The notes: a model not told the origin generated them from the letters alone. Shown: positions 53,882-62,994, counted from the first letter of the stretch. The stretch: DNA of 64,000 nt from Klebsiella huaxiensis (GCF_003261575.2 NZ_CP036175.1:4154001-4218000), one strand, 5' to 3'. Translations and numbers: made by a program.

Positions 53882-54310
53882 ATGTACAAGACGATCATTA
53901 TGCCTGTTGATGTTTTTGAGATGGAGCTGAGCGATAAAGCCGTCCGCCATGCGGAGTTTTTAGCCCAGCAGGACGGGGTTATCCATCTCCTTCACGTACT
54001 TCCCGGTTCATCAAGCTTCACAATGAGTCGCTTCACAGCAGACCTGCGTCGCTTTGAAGAACATTTACAGCATGAAGCAGAAACCCGTTTACAAACGATG
54101 GCCGGGCATTTCAGCATTGACCCGTCGCGAATCAAGACGCATGTCCGTTTCGGCACCGTGCGTGATATGGTCAATGAACTGGCAAATGAAATTAAAGCCG
54201 ATGTGGTGGTCATTGGTTCACGCAACCCTTCAATCAGCACTCATCTGCTGGGTTCCAATGCCTCAAGTGTGATTCGCCACGCCCATATCCCGGTAATGGT
54301 TGTTCGGTAA
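53882..54310 (+). CDS. uspG: universal stress protein G
   Basis: 142 residues, as in E. coli. Single Usp domain starting MYKTIIMPVDVFE and ending with the ATP-binding motif GSRNPSISTHLLGSNASSVI. It has autophosphorylating and adenylylating activity in vitro. AAGGAGGAAG is a very strong ribosome site. Convergent with ahpF across a shared terminator. Confidence 0.96.
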   Translation: MYKTIIMPVDVFEMELSDKAVRHAEFLAQQDGVIHLLHVLPGSSSFTMSRFTADLRRFEEHLQHEAETRLQTMAGHFSIDPSRIKTHVRFGTVRDMVNELANEIKADVVVIGSRNPSISTHLLGSNASSVIRHAHIPVMVVR

Positions 54311-54328
54311 GCTGAGCGTGATTGAGAT

Positions 54329-54362
54329 AAAAAAGAGGCTACCCCAGGGTAGCCTCTTTACT
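54329..54362. terminator. bidirectional terminator between uspG and ahpF
   Basis: AAAGAGGCTACC and GGTAGCCTCTTT arms around CCA, with A and T runs on the two sides. Confidence 0.9.
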
Positions 54363-54391
54363 TTGCAGGTTTGGTCTTACTTTATTATGAA

Positions 54392-55957
54392 TTATGCAAT
54401 CGTAGTGCGAATCAGGTAATCGAACGCGCTCAGAGACGCTTTCGCACCTTCGCCCGTGGCGATAATAATCTGTTTGTACGGTACGGTGGTGCAGTCACCG
54501 GCGGCAAAGACGCCCTTCACGTTGGTTTCACATTTCGCATCAATGATGATTTCACCCATGCGGTTACGTTCAACTGCGCCTTCCAGCCAGTTGGTATTCG
54601 GCAGCAGACCGATTTGCACGAAAATTCCGGACAGCGCCACGTGATGCTCATCGCCGCTAACACGGTCACGATACTGCAAACCGGTTACCTTACTACCGTC
54701 ACCCACCACTTCCGTGGTTTGCGCATTCAGGATAATATCGACATTCTTCAGGCTGCGAACCTTATCCTGTAATACCTGATCCGCCTTCATTTCCGGCGCA
54801 AACTCAAGCAGAGTCACATGTTCAACAACTCCGGCGAGATCAATCGCCGCTTCAACGCCTGAGTTACCGCCGCCGATAACCGCAACGCGCTTACCTTTAA
54901 ACAGCGGGCCATCGCAGTGTGGGCAATAGGTTACGCCTTTAGTGCGATACTGATCTTCGCCTGGTACGTTCATGTTACGCCATTTCGCACCGGTCGCAAT
55001 AATAACGCTACGCGCTTTCAGCACCGCGCCGGAGGCGGTCTCAACCTGATGCAGCCCCCCTTCAACGGTAGCCGGAATCAGTTTAGATGCGCTCTGAGAG
55101 TCAATAACATCGACATCATATTCATTGACGTGCGCTTTCAAAGCGCCAGCCAGTTTCTGGCCTTCGGTTTTCGGCACTGAGATATAGTTTTCGATATCTA
55201 CGGTATCCAGCACCTGGCCGCCAAAGCGTTCCCCCATCAGGCCAGTACGAATACCTTTACGTGCCGAGTACACCGCAGCCGCCGCACCTGAAGGGCCGGA
55301 TCCGACAATCAGCACATCATAAGCTTCACGTTTGTTCAGCTCTTCCGCCGCTCGTTTTTCCGCGCCGGTATCGACTTTGGCAACGATCTCGCTCAGCGTC
55401 ATACGACCCTGGCCAAATTCCTGACCGTTCATAAATACTGCCGGAACGCCCATCACGTTGCGATCGGTGATTTCGTTCTGGAACGTGCCGCCATCAATTG
55501 CCGTATGCTTGATGCGCGGGTTCAGTACCGCCATCAGGTTCAGCGCCTGAACAACATCCGGGCAGTTATGGCAGGTCAGTGAATAATAGGTTTCAAACTC
55601 AAAATCACCGTCGATATCGCGTATCTGCTCCAGCAAAGTCTGCGCTTCTTTTGAAGGATGACCGCCCATCCACAACAATGCTAAAACTAAAGAGGTGAAT
55701 TCATGTCCCAGCGGAGAACCGGCAAAGCGCGGCCCCTGCTGTGAACCCGGATTCGTAATCAGGAAAGAAGGTTTGCGCACCGACAGGCTATTTTCTTCTT
55801 TAAAGGTGACTTTGTCTGACAGTTCAGCAATTTCAGCCAGCAGTTCCCTGATTTCTGCCGATTTAGCGCCGTCATCCAGCGTGGCAATCAGCTCAACAGG
55901 TTTAGTCAGTTTCTCAAGATAAGCCTTGAGCTGGGTTTTCATGTTGGTGTCGAGCAT
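54392..55957 (-). CDS. ahpF: alkyl hydroperoxide reductase subunit F
   Basis: 521 residues, as in E. coli. An N-terminal double thioredoxin fold (about 1-195) with redox motif CHNC precedes a thioredoxin-reductase-like part with FAD motif GSGPSGAAAA, NADH motif GGGNSGVEAA and redox motif CPHCDGP. It passes electrons from NADH to AhpC. The intergenic stretch from ahpC holds an ERIC repeat. Confidence 0.98.
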   Translation of the reverse strand: MLDTNMKTQLKAYLEKLTKPVELIATLDDGAKSAEIRELLAEIAELSDKVTFKEENSLSVRKPSFLITNPGSQQGPRFAGSPLGHEFTSLVLALLWMGGHPSKEAQTLLEQIRDIDGDFEFETYYSLTCHNCPDVVQALNLMAVLNPRIKHTAIDGGTFQNEITDRNVMGVPAVFMNGQEFGQGRMTLSEIVAKVDTGAEKRAAEELNKREAYDVLIVGSGPSGAAAAVYSARKGIRTGLMGERFGGQVLDTVDIENYISVPKTEGQKLAGALKAHVNEYDVDVIDSQSASKLIPATVEGGLHQVETASGAVLKARSVIIATGAKWRNMNVPGEDQYRTKGVTYCPHCDGPLFKGKRVAVIGGGNSGVEAAIDLAGVVEHVTLLEFAPEMKADQVLQDKVRSLKNVDIILNAQTTEVVGDGSKVTGLQYRDRVSGDEHHVALSGIFVQIGLLPNTNWLEGAVERNRMGEIIIDAKCETNVKGVFAAGDCTTVPYKQIIIATGEGAKASLSAFDYLIRTTIA

Positions 55958-56076
55958 TTTTAATCTCCTGGGCTTAAAACATCATCATGCAAGCGGCCTC
56001 GTTCAGGCAGTCTGAATACGTTTGCATCATGGTGTTGGAATAAAACGGGCGCGGTGCACCCGCTTGAGGATTAATT

Positions 56077-56194
56077 CGCCAGTATTTCGCGTGACAGGAA
56101 GGCAGCAAGCTTATGAATCCCCGGGAGCTTACATAAGTAAGTGACCGGGGTGATTAAGCGAAGCCAACACACCTGTAGCGCGAAAGACGCTGCG
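56077..56194. repeat. ERIC repeat between ahpC and ahpF
   Basis: The central dyad TGAATCCCCGGGAGCTTACA and TAAGTAAGTGACCGGGGTGA is near-consensus ERIC, in the same orientation as the copy at 37796. The ends GTATTTCGCGTGACA and TGTAGCGCGAAAGAC pair with each other but diverge from the usual ERIC ends. It begins four bases past the ahpC stop (minus strand) and is therefore in the ahpCF mRNA. Confidence 0.9.
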
Positions 56195-56198
56195 AATT

Positions 56199-56762
56199 TT
56201 AGATCTTACCGACCAGATCTAAAGAAGGAGCTAAAGTCGCTTCACCTTCTTTCCACTTAGCCGGGCAAACTTCACCTGGGTGAGAAGCTACGTACTGAGC
56301 AGCTTTGATTTTACGCAGCAGGTCAGACGCATCACGGCCGATACCTTCAGCGGTAACTTCGATTGCCTGGATAATACCCTGCGGGTCGACAACGAAGGTT
56401 GCACGATCTGCCAGACCTTCATCTTCACGCATATTCTCGAAGTTACGGGTCAGGGCGCCAGTCGGGTCACCGATCATCGCGTATTTGATTTTCGCGATGG
56501 TATCAGAGCTACCGTGCCATGCTTTGTGGGTAAAATGAGTGTCAGTAGAAACGGAGTACACATCGACACCCAGTTTCTGCAGCTCTTCGTAATGATCCGC
56601 AACGTCGCCTAATTCAGTCGGACATACGAAGGTGAAGTCAGCCGGGTAGAAGAAGAAGACGCTCCAGCGGCCTTCGGTATCTTTCTCGGTAATTTCGATG
56701 AATTCACCGTTTTTGAACGCCTGGTTTTTAAAAGGTTTGATTTTGGTATTAATTAAGGACAT
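56199..56762 (-). CDS. ahpC: alkyl hydroperoxide reductase subunit C (peroxiredoxin)
   Basis: 187 residues. Typical two-Cys peroxiredoxin with peroxidatic Cys47 (FTFVCPTE) and resolving Cys in GEVCPAKW near 166; the C-terminal extension follows. It reduces peroxides and is recharged by AhpF. A GGAGGAAG ribosome site precedes the ATG. OxyR control is known for the family; the site was not located with confidence here. Confidence 0.98.
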   Translation of the reverse strand: MSLINTKIKPFKNQAFKNGEFIEITEKDTEGRWSVFFFYPADFTFVCPTELGDVADHYEELQKLGVDVYSVSTDTHFTHKAWHGSSDTIAKIKYAMIGDPTGALTRNFENMREDEGLADRATFVVDPQGIIQAIEVTAEGIGRDASDLLRKIKAAQYVASHPGEVCPAKWKEGEATLAPSLDLVGKI

Positions 56763-56941
56763 CTATACTTCCTCCGTGTTTTCGTTGAGGTCTAAGTTAA
56801 CGAATTTTTCCTGACTCGACCAATGCGTTTGCATTATCAAATCAATAAGCGTTATCTAACAACCGGAACAAGACAACTTTGTGAACCTATCAATGCGATC
56901 GCAGCCTTACGCCGCTTTTCACATCATATGTTGCTGAAAAG

Positions 56942-57125
56942 TAAAAAGGCCGCCCAATCAGGCGGCCCCGTTACCTGAAATACCCGCAGGTAGATTCAGC
57001 GCCAGGCTGACTGGCTATGTGTTGCGCTCTACACCTTAATGTAACAGCATAGGGATTACATCACCCGCTGGCTTAAAGGGCAATCTACCCAGCTCCAGGT
57101 CCTACCTATGGCTGCAATAGGTTTT
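56942..57125 (-). ncRNA. candidate structured RNA or ahpC leader with terminator
   Basis: On the minus strand a strong terminator (GGCCGCC / GGCGGCC, six-base loop, TTTTT at 56943-56947) ends a stretch rich in paired arms: 57082-57089 with 56989-56996 (AATCTACC / GGTAGATT), 57039-57044 with 57056-57061 (ATGTAA / TTACAT), and 57001-57005 with 57011-57015 (GCCAG / CTGGC). A possible -10 TATAGT lies at 57133-57128. It ends about 180 bases before ahpC. It could be an independent small RNA or a transcription-attenuating leader; no known family was recognised. Confidence 0.45.
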
Positions 57126-57168
57126 ACCACTATACTTACTCTACCCATTGATTTAACAAGGAATGATC

Positions 57169-57915
57169 ATGTTAAAACGTCTGTTTTTCCTCAGCCTTTT
57201 ACCCTTATGCAGCTATGCCGAGGATCTTCCCGCCCCCGTAAAAGCAATTGAAAAACAGGGTATTACCATCATTAAGTCCTTTGAAGCGCCTGGCGGAGTA
57301 AAAGGTTGGTTAGGAAAATATCAGGATATGGGCGTCGCCATCTATCTGACGCCTGATGGCAAACACGCTATTTCAGGCTATATGTATGATGAGAAGGGTA
57401 CCAACCTCAGCGAACAGTTATTTCAGAAAGAGCTTTATACACCTGCAGGCCAGGTGATGTGGAAAAAGCTGGAGGGAGCCAGCTGGCTTCTTGACGGCAA
57501 AAAAGAGGCTCCCATTGTCCTGTACGTCTTTGCTGACCCGTTTTGTCCCTACTGCAAACAATTCTGGCAACAGGTTCGTCCGTGGGTAGACGCAGGAAAA
57601 GTTCAGTTGCGCACCCTCTTAGTCGGTGTCATCAAACCTGAAAGTCCAGCCGCGGCGGCAGCGATTCTTGCCAGCAAAGATCCGGCGAAGACCTGGCATG
57701 ACTATGAGCAATCCGGCGGTAAAATGCGGCTGGATGTGCCAACGTCCATTCAGCCAGAACAAATGAAGGTACTTAATTTCAACCAGCAATTAATGGATGA
57801 ACTCGGTGCTAACGTGACTCCGGCCATTTACTATATGAATAAAGAAAATACACTTCAGCAAGCGATCGGGCTTCCAGATAAAGAAAAACTACAGATTATG
57901 ATGGGTGCAAAGTAA
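57169..57915 (+). CDS. dsbG: DsbG, periplasmic thiol:disulfide isomerase
   Basis: 248 residues from ATG 57169, with AAGGA six bases upstream; the ATG two codons earlier abuts that site. Signal peptide of about 17 residues ending SYA. An N-terminal dimerisation domain is followed by a thioredoxin domain with active site CPYC (Cys126, Cys129). It protects single cysteines from oxidation and is kept reduced by DsbD. Divergent from ahpC. Confidence 0.96.
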   Translation: MLKRLFFLSLLPLCSYAEDLPAPVKAIEKQGITIIKSFEAPGGVKGWLGKYQDMGVAIYLTPDGKHAISGYMYDEKGTNLSEQLFQKELYTPAGQVMWKKLEGASWLLDGKKEAPIVLYVFADPFCPYCKQFWQQVRPWVDAGKVQLRTLLVGVIKPESPAAAAAILASKDPAKTWHDYEQSGGKMRLDVPTSIQPEQMKVLNFNQQLMDELGANVTPAIYYMNKENTLQQAIGLPDKEKLQIMMGAK

Positions 57916-57928
57916 GCGTTCTTAAACT

Positions 57929-57980
57929 AACGCATTCTCCCTGGTTTGCCAGTACACAAAAGGATCTGGCGGAATGCGTT
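57929..57980. other. long stem-loop after dsbG
   Basis: AACGCATTC (57929-57937) pairs with GAATGCGTT (57972-57980), enclosing a smaller hairpin CTGG-TTTG-CCAG. No T run follows. Probably an mRNA 3' structure; otherwise the AT-rich gap to ybdO holds nothing I recognise. Confidence 0.45.
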
Positions 57981-58117
57981 TCCGTGGTATATATTTAGAT
58001 AAACTTAATGCAATACTTAGTTTTAAATAATAAAAAAATGAATAATCACACAGTGAATATCATGCAGGTACATAATAATCCTTTTTTTACTCTTGCCAAC
58101 TTAACAGGACGTTGATA

Positions 58118-59029
58118 ATGGCTAATCTTTACGATCTCAAAAAATTTGACCTTAATCTATTGGTTATTTTCGAATGCATTTACCAGAATTTAAGTATCAG
58201 TAAAGCAGCGGAAACGCTCTTTATTACCCCTTCAGCGGTCAGTCAGTCACTACAGCGCCTGCGAAATCAACTTAATGACCCGCTGTTTGTCCGCTCTGGT
58301 AAAGGGATAACGCCCACGACGGTAGGCGTTAACCTGCATCATCATCTGGAAAAAAATCTTAATCAGCTCGAACAAACCATCAATATCACCAATCGTTCCG
58401 AGTTAAGAAAACGTCTTGTTGTATATGCGCCGCAACTTTTTATTACCCCAAAAACAACAAATCTGATTCATATGTTATTAGATGATTCAAATATTCATGT
58501 TGAACACCACGATCTTCTGGCGTCGGGGGAATCCGTCGAAAGCTTGCTATCCTACCGTAAAGCCGATCTGATATTCAGTACCTCATCGCTGTCATCCCGG
58601 GCCACGGTATGCAAACCTATTCAGGAACTCGATATTTCGCTTATTTGCAATGAGAATCATCCGCGAGTAGAGTCGCTAACAACGACTAAAGCCATACTTC
58701 AGGAGAGCTTTACGTATTATCTTTCTAATGACCTGGGGGCTAAATCCTTTCAGAGCCAAGCCGCAGGCCTTCTGGTTGATAGAAAAATTTCTTTCAGTAG
58801 CGACTCCTATATCGCGATTCTTAATGTTATTCAACAAACTAATTTAATTGGTTTTGTACCAACCTGTATTCTGGAACATATAAGTTTCAATAATAAACTT
58901 AAAATTATTGATGCGCCTTTCAAAATCCCAACAATCATGATTTACATGCTCTACAATCGCGTTAATCTTGACGATCCTAACTTCATGAAATTCATCAATG
59001 ATTGTGAGAAAAATAATATTTTTGCATGA
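58118..59029 (+). CDS. ybdO: YbdO (CitR), LysR-type regulator
   Basis: 303 residues from ATG 58118 (MANLYDLKKFDLNLL), as in E. coli YbdO. The helix-turn-helix region reads SISKAAETLFITPSAVSQSL; the C-terminal sensor domain is more divergent and AT-rich in codon use. In E. coli it has been called CitR and linked to citrate-lyase genes, but those genes are not in this window. Reads with ybdN. Confidence 0.88.
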   Translation: MANLYDLKKFDLNLLVIFECIYQNLSISKAAETLFITPSAVSQSLQRLRNQLNDPLFVRSGKGITPTTVGVNLHHHLEKNLNQLEQTINITNRSELRKRLVVYAPQLFITPKTTNLIHMLLDDSNIHVEHHDLLASGESVESLLSYRKADLIFSTSSLSSRATVCKPIQELDISLICNENHPRVESLTTTKAILQESFTYYLSNDLGAKSFQSQAAGLLVDRKISFSSDSYIAILNVIQQTNLIGFVPTCILEHISFNNKLKIIDAPFKIPTIMIYMLYNRVNLDDPNFMKFINDCEKNNIFA

Positions 59030-59126
59030 TTAATGATAATTCATCAATCATGTGAATAAAAACTAATATCTTGATTAAGAAAGAAATATAATGTAACTAC
59101 ACAGTATCTTTGATATCAAAGGAATA

Positions 59127-60356
59127 ATGGCTGTGTCTTTTATAAAACTTCCATTACCAGAATCCGTTCTGCAAGCCAGTCAGCAGCGAATAAAGTGGGT
59201 AATGGAAAACTTCTCTCGCATTTGCGTCTCCTTTTCCGGCGGAAAAGACTCCACAACCATGCTGCACCTCACCGCGCAGCATGCTCGTCAAACGGGTAAA
59301 AAGATTTGCGTTCTATTTATTGATTGGGAAGCGCAATTTTCCTGTACCATTGACCACTGTGAAAAGATGCGCGAAGAGTATCACGACGTTATAGAACAGT
59401 TTTTTTGGGTAGCCCTCCCTTTAACCACCCAAAACTCTCTTACCCAATACAATCCTGAATGGCAATGCTGGGAACCCGGCGCTCCCTGGGTGCGTCAACC
59501 GCCAGCGGATGCCATAACCGATCCAGGCTATTTCCCGTTTTATCAACCCGGAATGAGCTTTGAAGCCTTCGTCCGCGAGTTCGCCGATTGGTTCTCACAA
59601 AACCGCCCCGCCGCGGTTATGGTCGGTATCCGCGCCGATGAATCCCTGAATCGATTTATCACTATCTCTTCTCAACGCAAACTGCGCTTTGCCGACGATA
59701 AACCCTGGACCACCTCCGCACCGGGCGGTCATGCATGGTATATCTACCCCATCTACGACTGGAAAACTGCCGATATCTGGACCTGGTTTGGCAAAAGCGG
59801 CCTTGCCTACAACCCGCTCTATAACCTGATGTACCAGGCGGGCGTCCCATTACGCTATATGCGGATCTGCGAACCCTTCGGCCCGGAACAGCGCCAGGGT
59901 CTTTGGCTTTATCATGTCCTGGAACCAGAACGCTGGGCTGCTATGTGCCAGCGCGTTAGCGGTGTTCACTGCGGCGGAATCTATGCTGGTCACGATAATC
60001 AGTTCTACGGCCATCGCAAGCTGGATAAACCAGAACACCATACGTGGAAAAGCTACGCCCTGTTTTTACTCGACAGCATGCCGGAGAAAACAGCAGAGCA
60101 CTATCGCAATAAAATTGCCGTTTATCTCCACTGGTACCAGAAACAGGGAATGATCGATATTCCCGACACCCAGGCGGCGGATATCGGCTCCAAAGACATC
60201 CCTTCATGGCGGCGCATCTGCAAGGTGCTATTGAACAATGATTACTGGTGCCGCCAGCTCTCTTTTAGCCCGACTAAAGCTAATCAATATAAACGCTATC
60301 GTGAGCGTATGAATAAAAAGCGCCAGCAATGGGGAATACTATGCAACGACAACTGA
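59127..60356 (+). CDS. ybdN: YbdN, PAPS-reductase-like PP-loop protein (IbrA type)
   Basis: 409 residues. The PP-loop SFSGGKDS (35-42) and following ILFIDWEAQF-type core mark the PAPS reductase/ATP-pyrophosphatase fold; the C-terminal half (DUF3440) is Trp- and Tyr-rich. No C-terminal redox Cys motif of assimilatory PAPS reductases was seen. It is related to IbrA, which with IbrB stimulates eib genes in some E. coli, and more distantly to DndC. It overlaps ybdM by 16 bases. Biochemical role unknown. Confidence 0.88.
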   Translation: MAVSFIKLPLPESVLQASQQRIKWVMENFSRICVSFSGGKDSTTMLHLTAQHARQTGKKICVLFIDWEAQFSCTIDHCEKMREEYHDVIEQFFWVALPLTTQNSLTQYNPEWQCWEPGAPWVRQPPADAITDPGYFPFYQPGMSFEAFVREFADWFSQNRPAAVMVGIRADESLNRFITISSQRKLRFADDKPWTTSAPGGHAWYIYPIYDWKTADIWTWFGKSGLAYNPLYNLMYQAGVPLRYMRICEPFGPEQRQGLWLYHVLEPERWAAMCQRVSGVHCGGIYAGHDNQFYGHRKLDKPEHHTWKSYALFLLDSMPEKTAEHYRNKIAVYLHWYQKQGMIDIPDTQAADIGSKDIPSWRRICKVLLNNDYWCRQLSFSPTKANQYKRYRERMNKKRQQWGILCNDN

Positions 60357-60970
60357 TCCAGGATATTGAACTCTATCTGCAATCACTGAAAGGCGAGGAG
60401 GAGAAGATTAATGCGCTTAATGCCTTTCGCCAGATTCTGCATGAATATAGCCCGTTCAAAACGCAGCCCGTTGACTGTGTGCTGTGGGTAAAACAGGAAA
60501 CCGTTTCGCCTAATGATTACAACCCAAATAATCTTGCGCCACCGGAAAAGCGCTTATTATTCACATCACTGGAAACGGACGGTTTCACTCAACCCATCGT
60601 GGTGCTGAAACAGGGACAGGAACACTATTCGATTGTTGATGGTTTTCATCGCCACGAGCTAGCCAACGGCAAAGCGGCGCTGAGAAAACGACTGAAAGGC
60701 TACCTCCCCGTCACCTGCCTGGAAAGCAGTACCGCGAAGCGCGATTCCCTGATGGCCGCGACCATTCGCCACAATCGGGCGCGCGGGCGTCATCAGATTC
60801 ATGCCATGTCGGAAATTGTCCAGGAGCTGGCGCATCTTGGCTGGTCTGATGATAAAATAGGCAAAGAGTTGGGGATGGATTCAGACGAAGTATTACGCCT
60901 GAAGCAAATTAACGGTCTGGTGGAAATGTTCGGCGACCGTCAATTCTCTCAGGCATGGACCGTTAAATAG
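60341..60970 (+). CDS. ybdM: YbdM, ParB/Srx-fold protein (IbrB type)
   Basis: 209 residues from ATG 60341 (MQRQLIQDIELYL), the E. coli length, with GGGGA upstream. The ParB/sulfiredoxin-like nucleotide-binding motif is IVDGFHRHELA, and the conserved stretch AATIRHNRARGRHQIHAMSE follows; a helix-turn-helix-like region ends the protein (WSDDKIGKELGMDSDEVLRLKQ). It overlaps ybdN, so the two are almost certainly co-translated. Function unknown; IbrB homologue. Confidence 0.88.
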   Translation: MQRQLIQDIELYLQSLKGEEEKINALNAFRQILHEYSPFKTQPVDCVLWVKQETVSPNDYNPNNLAPPEKRLLFTSLETDGFTQPIVVLKQGQEHYSIVDGFHRHELANGKAALRKRLKGYLPVTCLESSTAKRDSLMAATIRHNRARGRHQIHAMSEIVQELAHLGWSDDKIGKELGMDSDEVLRLKQINGLVEMFGDRQFSQAWTVK

Positions 60971-62131
60971 CTACAGACGACACAGGCGTTCTGCCGCAGC
61001 CAGCAGCGTTGCTGGCTGTTTCGCGAAGCACAGGCGAATCAGCTTATGCGGGAACGGGTCAGCGCAGAATACCGACAGCGGGATCGCCGCCACGCCAATT
61101 TCTGTGGTTAGCCAGCGGCAAAAACTCACATCATCCAGATCCGAGATTGCGCTGTAGTCCGCCAGCAGGAAATAAGTCCCTTCACAAGGCAGAATTTCAA
61201 GACGGCTGGTACGCAGCGCATCAATAAACAGATCCCGACGCTCGCGGTAAAACTCGGGCAACTGACGATAGTGCTCCGGTTCGCTGCGCAGCATATCGGC
61301 AATCGCCAGCTGAGCAGGCGTATTGACAGCAAACGTAAGATACTGATGCACCTTACGCAGTTCGGCGCTAATGGCGGCAGGCGCCACGCAGTAACCCACC
61401 TTCCAGCCGGTCATGTGAAAGGTTTTGCCAAATGAAGACACCGCCACCGCCCGTTCGCGCAGTTGTGGATGCGCCAGCACGCTGGCATGTCCTTCGGCGG
61501 CAAAGCAGATATGTTCATAAACTTCATCGCTAATCACATAGATTTCACGATCGGCAATCGCCTGCCACAGGGCGGCGAAATCTTCGCGCTGCCACACCGT
61601 CGCTGACGGATTGTGCGGGGTATTGAGGATCACCAGCCGGGTCTTATCGCTGAGGGTCTCGGCGAACTGCTGCCAGTCAACGCGAAAATGCGGGGGTTGG
61701 AGAGCAATACGCTTAAGTACGCCGCCCGATAGCTCAATCGCCGGGGCATAGCTATCGTAGCTTGGGTCAAAACAGATAACTTCGTCACCGGTGCGCACCA
61801 GGGCAGTAATCGCCGCATACAGCGCTTCTGTCGCCCCGGCGGTCACGGTTACGTCGCTATTGGCATCGGGGCGGTAACCGTACAACTCTTCGGTTTTGTC
61901 GACAATAGCTTCACGCAGCGCCGCAACGCCGGTCATCGGAGCATACTGGTTGGCCCCCTGCGCAACATGATACGCCAGCCGCTCCTGCAGGTAGCGCGGG
62001 CCGTCAAAATCCGGAAACCCCTGCGACAGGTTAATCGCCTGATGCTGTTGGGCCAGGGCGCTCATTTGGGTAAAAATAGTGGTGCCTAATGAAGGGAGTT
62101 TACTCTCAGGAATCAGTGGCTTATTGCTCAT
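60971..62131 (-). CDS. ybdL: YbdL, methionine aminotransferase (MtnE type)
   Basis: 386 residues, fold-type I PLP enzyme. Lys236 in SSFGKTFHMTGWK binds PLP; NTPHNPSATVW, SDEVYEH and the C-terminal Arg motif IRLCFA are intact. YbdL prefers methionine, His and Phe. It completes methionine salvage by transaminating ketomethylthiobutyrate. Divergent from mtnC across MetJ boxes. Convergent with ybdM: the two stop codons abut. Confidence 0.94.
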   Translation of the reverse strand: MSNKPLIPESKLPSLGTTIFTQMSALAQQHQAINLSQGFPDFDGPRYLQERLAYHVAQGANQYAPMTGVAALREAIVDKTEELYGYRPDANSDVTVTAGATEALYAAITALVRTGDEVICFDPSYDSYAPAIELSGGVLKRIALQPPHFRVDWQQFAETLSDKTRLVILNTPHNPSATVWQREDFAALWQAIADREIYVISDEVYEHICFAAEGHASVLAHPQLRERAVAVSSFGKTFHMTGWKVGYCVAPAAISAELRKVHQYLTFAVNTPAQLAIADMLRSEPEHYRQLPEFYRERRDLFIDALRTSRLEILPCEGTYFLLADYSAISDLDDVSFCRWLTTEIGVAAIPLSVFCADPFPHKLIRLCFAKQPATLLAAAERLCRL

Positions 62132-62198
62132 TCTTTTTGTACCGTCTGTGATGCTGTTGTTGAAGCCACTATAACACGATGCTAATATTTGGCAATCA

Positions 62199-62214
62199 AG
62201 ACGCTTAGACGTCT
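62199..62214. promoter_or_regulatory. tandem MetJ (met) boxes
   Basis: Two abutting eight-base boxes, AGACGCTT and AGACGTCT, the second a perfect consensus. They lie between ybdL and mtnC, 90 bases before mtnC and 68 before ybdL, so both methionine-salvage units could be repressed by MetJ with S-adenosylmethionine. Confidence 0.8.
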
Positions 62215-62304
62215 AAATGATAATGTTATTTCGCTTATGATCTAAATGCAGCTATCAACACAACGCCACCGTCAGCACGACCCACCGCTCACTCTGGAGA
62301 ACTC

Positions 62305-62994
62305 ATGATCCGCGCTATCGTGACCGATATTGAAGGCACCACCAGCGACATTCGCTTCGTCCATAACGTCCTGTTTCCCTACGCCCGCGAACGGCTGACC
62401 GGTTTTGTTACCGCTCAGCAGTTTGTTGAACCGGTAAAGACCATCCTTGATAACCTGCGCGAAGAGATAGCCCAGCCAGGAGCCAGCACCGAGCAGCTTA
62501 TTGGTACGCTGTTCGCCTTTATGGATGAAGACCGCAAGTCCACTGCCCTCAAGGCGCTACAGGGCATTATCTGGCGCGAAGGGTATGTAAATGGCGACTT
62601 CACCGGGCATCTTTATCCAGACGTTCTTCCGGCACTGGAAAAATGGAAGTTTCAGGGTATTGATCTCTATGTATATTCCTCAGGCTCCGTTGCCGCGCAG
62701 AAATTGTTATTTGGCTACAGCGATGAAGGTGATATTACTCATTTGTTCAACGGCTATTTCGATACCCTGGTAGGCGCTAAGCGTGAAGTGCAGTCCTACC
62801 GCAATATTGCTGAGCAACTGGGGCACCCTCCCGCCGCGATTCTGTTCCTGTCCGATATCCATCAGGAGCTGGATGCCGCAGAAGAGGCCGGTTTCCGTAC
62901 CGTACAACTGGTGCGTGGTGACCGTGACCCGGCCAGCCATCATCCGCAAGTTCAGCGTTTTGACGATATTCATCCGGAGCAGATCCCAGCATGA
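62305..62994 (+). CDS. mtnC: MtnC, enolase-phosphatase E1
   Basis: 229 residues, HAD family. Motif I DIEGTTSDI (8-16), motif II YVYSSGS, motif III region around GAKREV and motif IV FLSDIHQELDAA. It enolises and dephosphorylates diketo-methylthiopentyl-1-phosphate to the acireductone. Its TGA overlaps the mtnD ATG (ATGA). Confidence 0.96.
   Translation: MIRAIVTDIEGTTSDIRFVHNVLFPYARERLTGFVTAQQFVEPVKTILDNLREEIAQPGASTEQLIGTLFAFMDEDRKSTALKALQGIIWREGYVNGDFTGHLYPDVLPALEKWKFQGIDLYVYSSGSVAAQKLLFGYSDEGDITHLFNGYFDTLVGAKREVQSYRNIAEQLGHPPAAILFLSDIHQELDAAEEAGFRTVQLVRGDRDPASHHPQVQRFDDIHPEQIPA

Noticed and set aside
57114..57136. OxyR site between ahpC and dsbG
   Set aside because: ATAG and CTAT elements occur, but their spacing is two bases longer than the consensus, so I do not call it.
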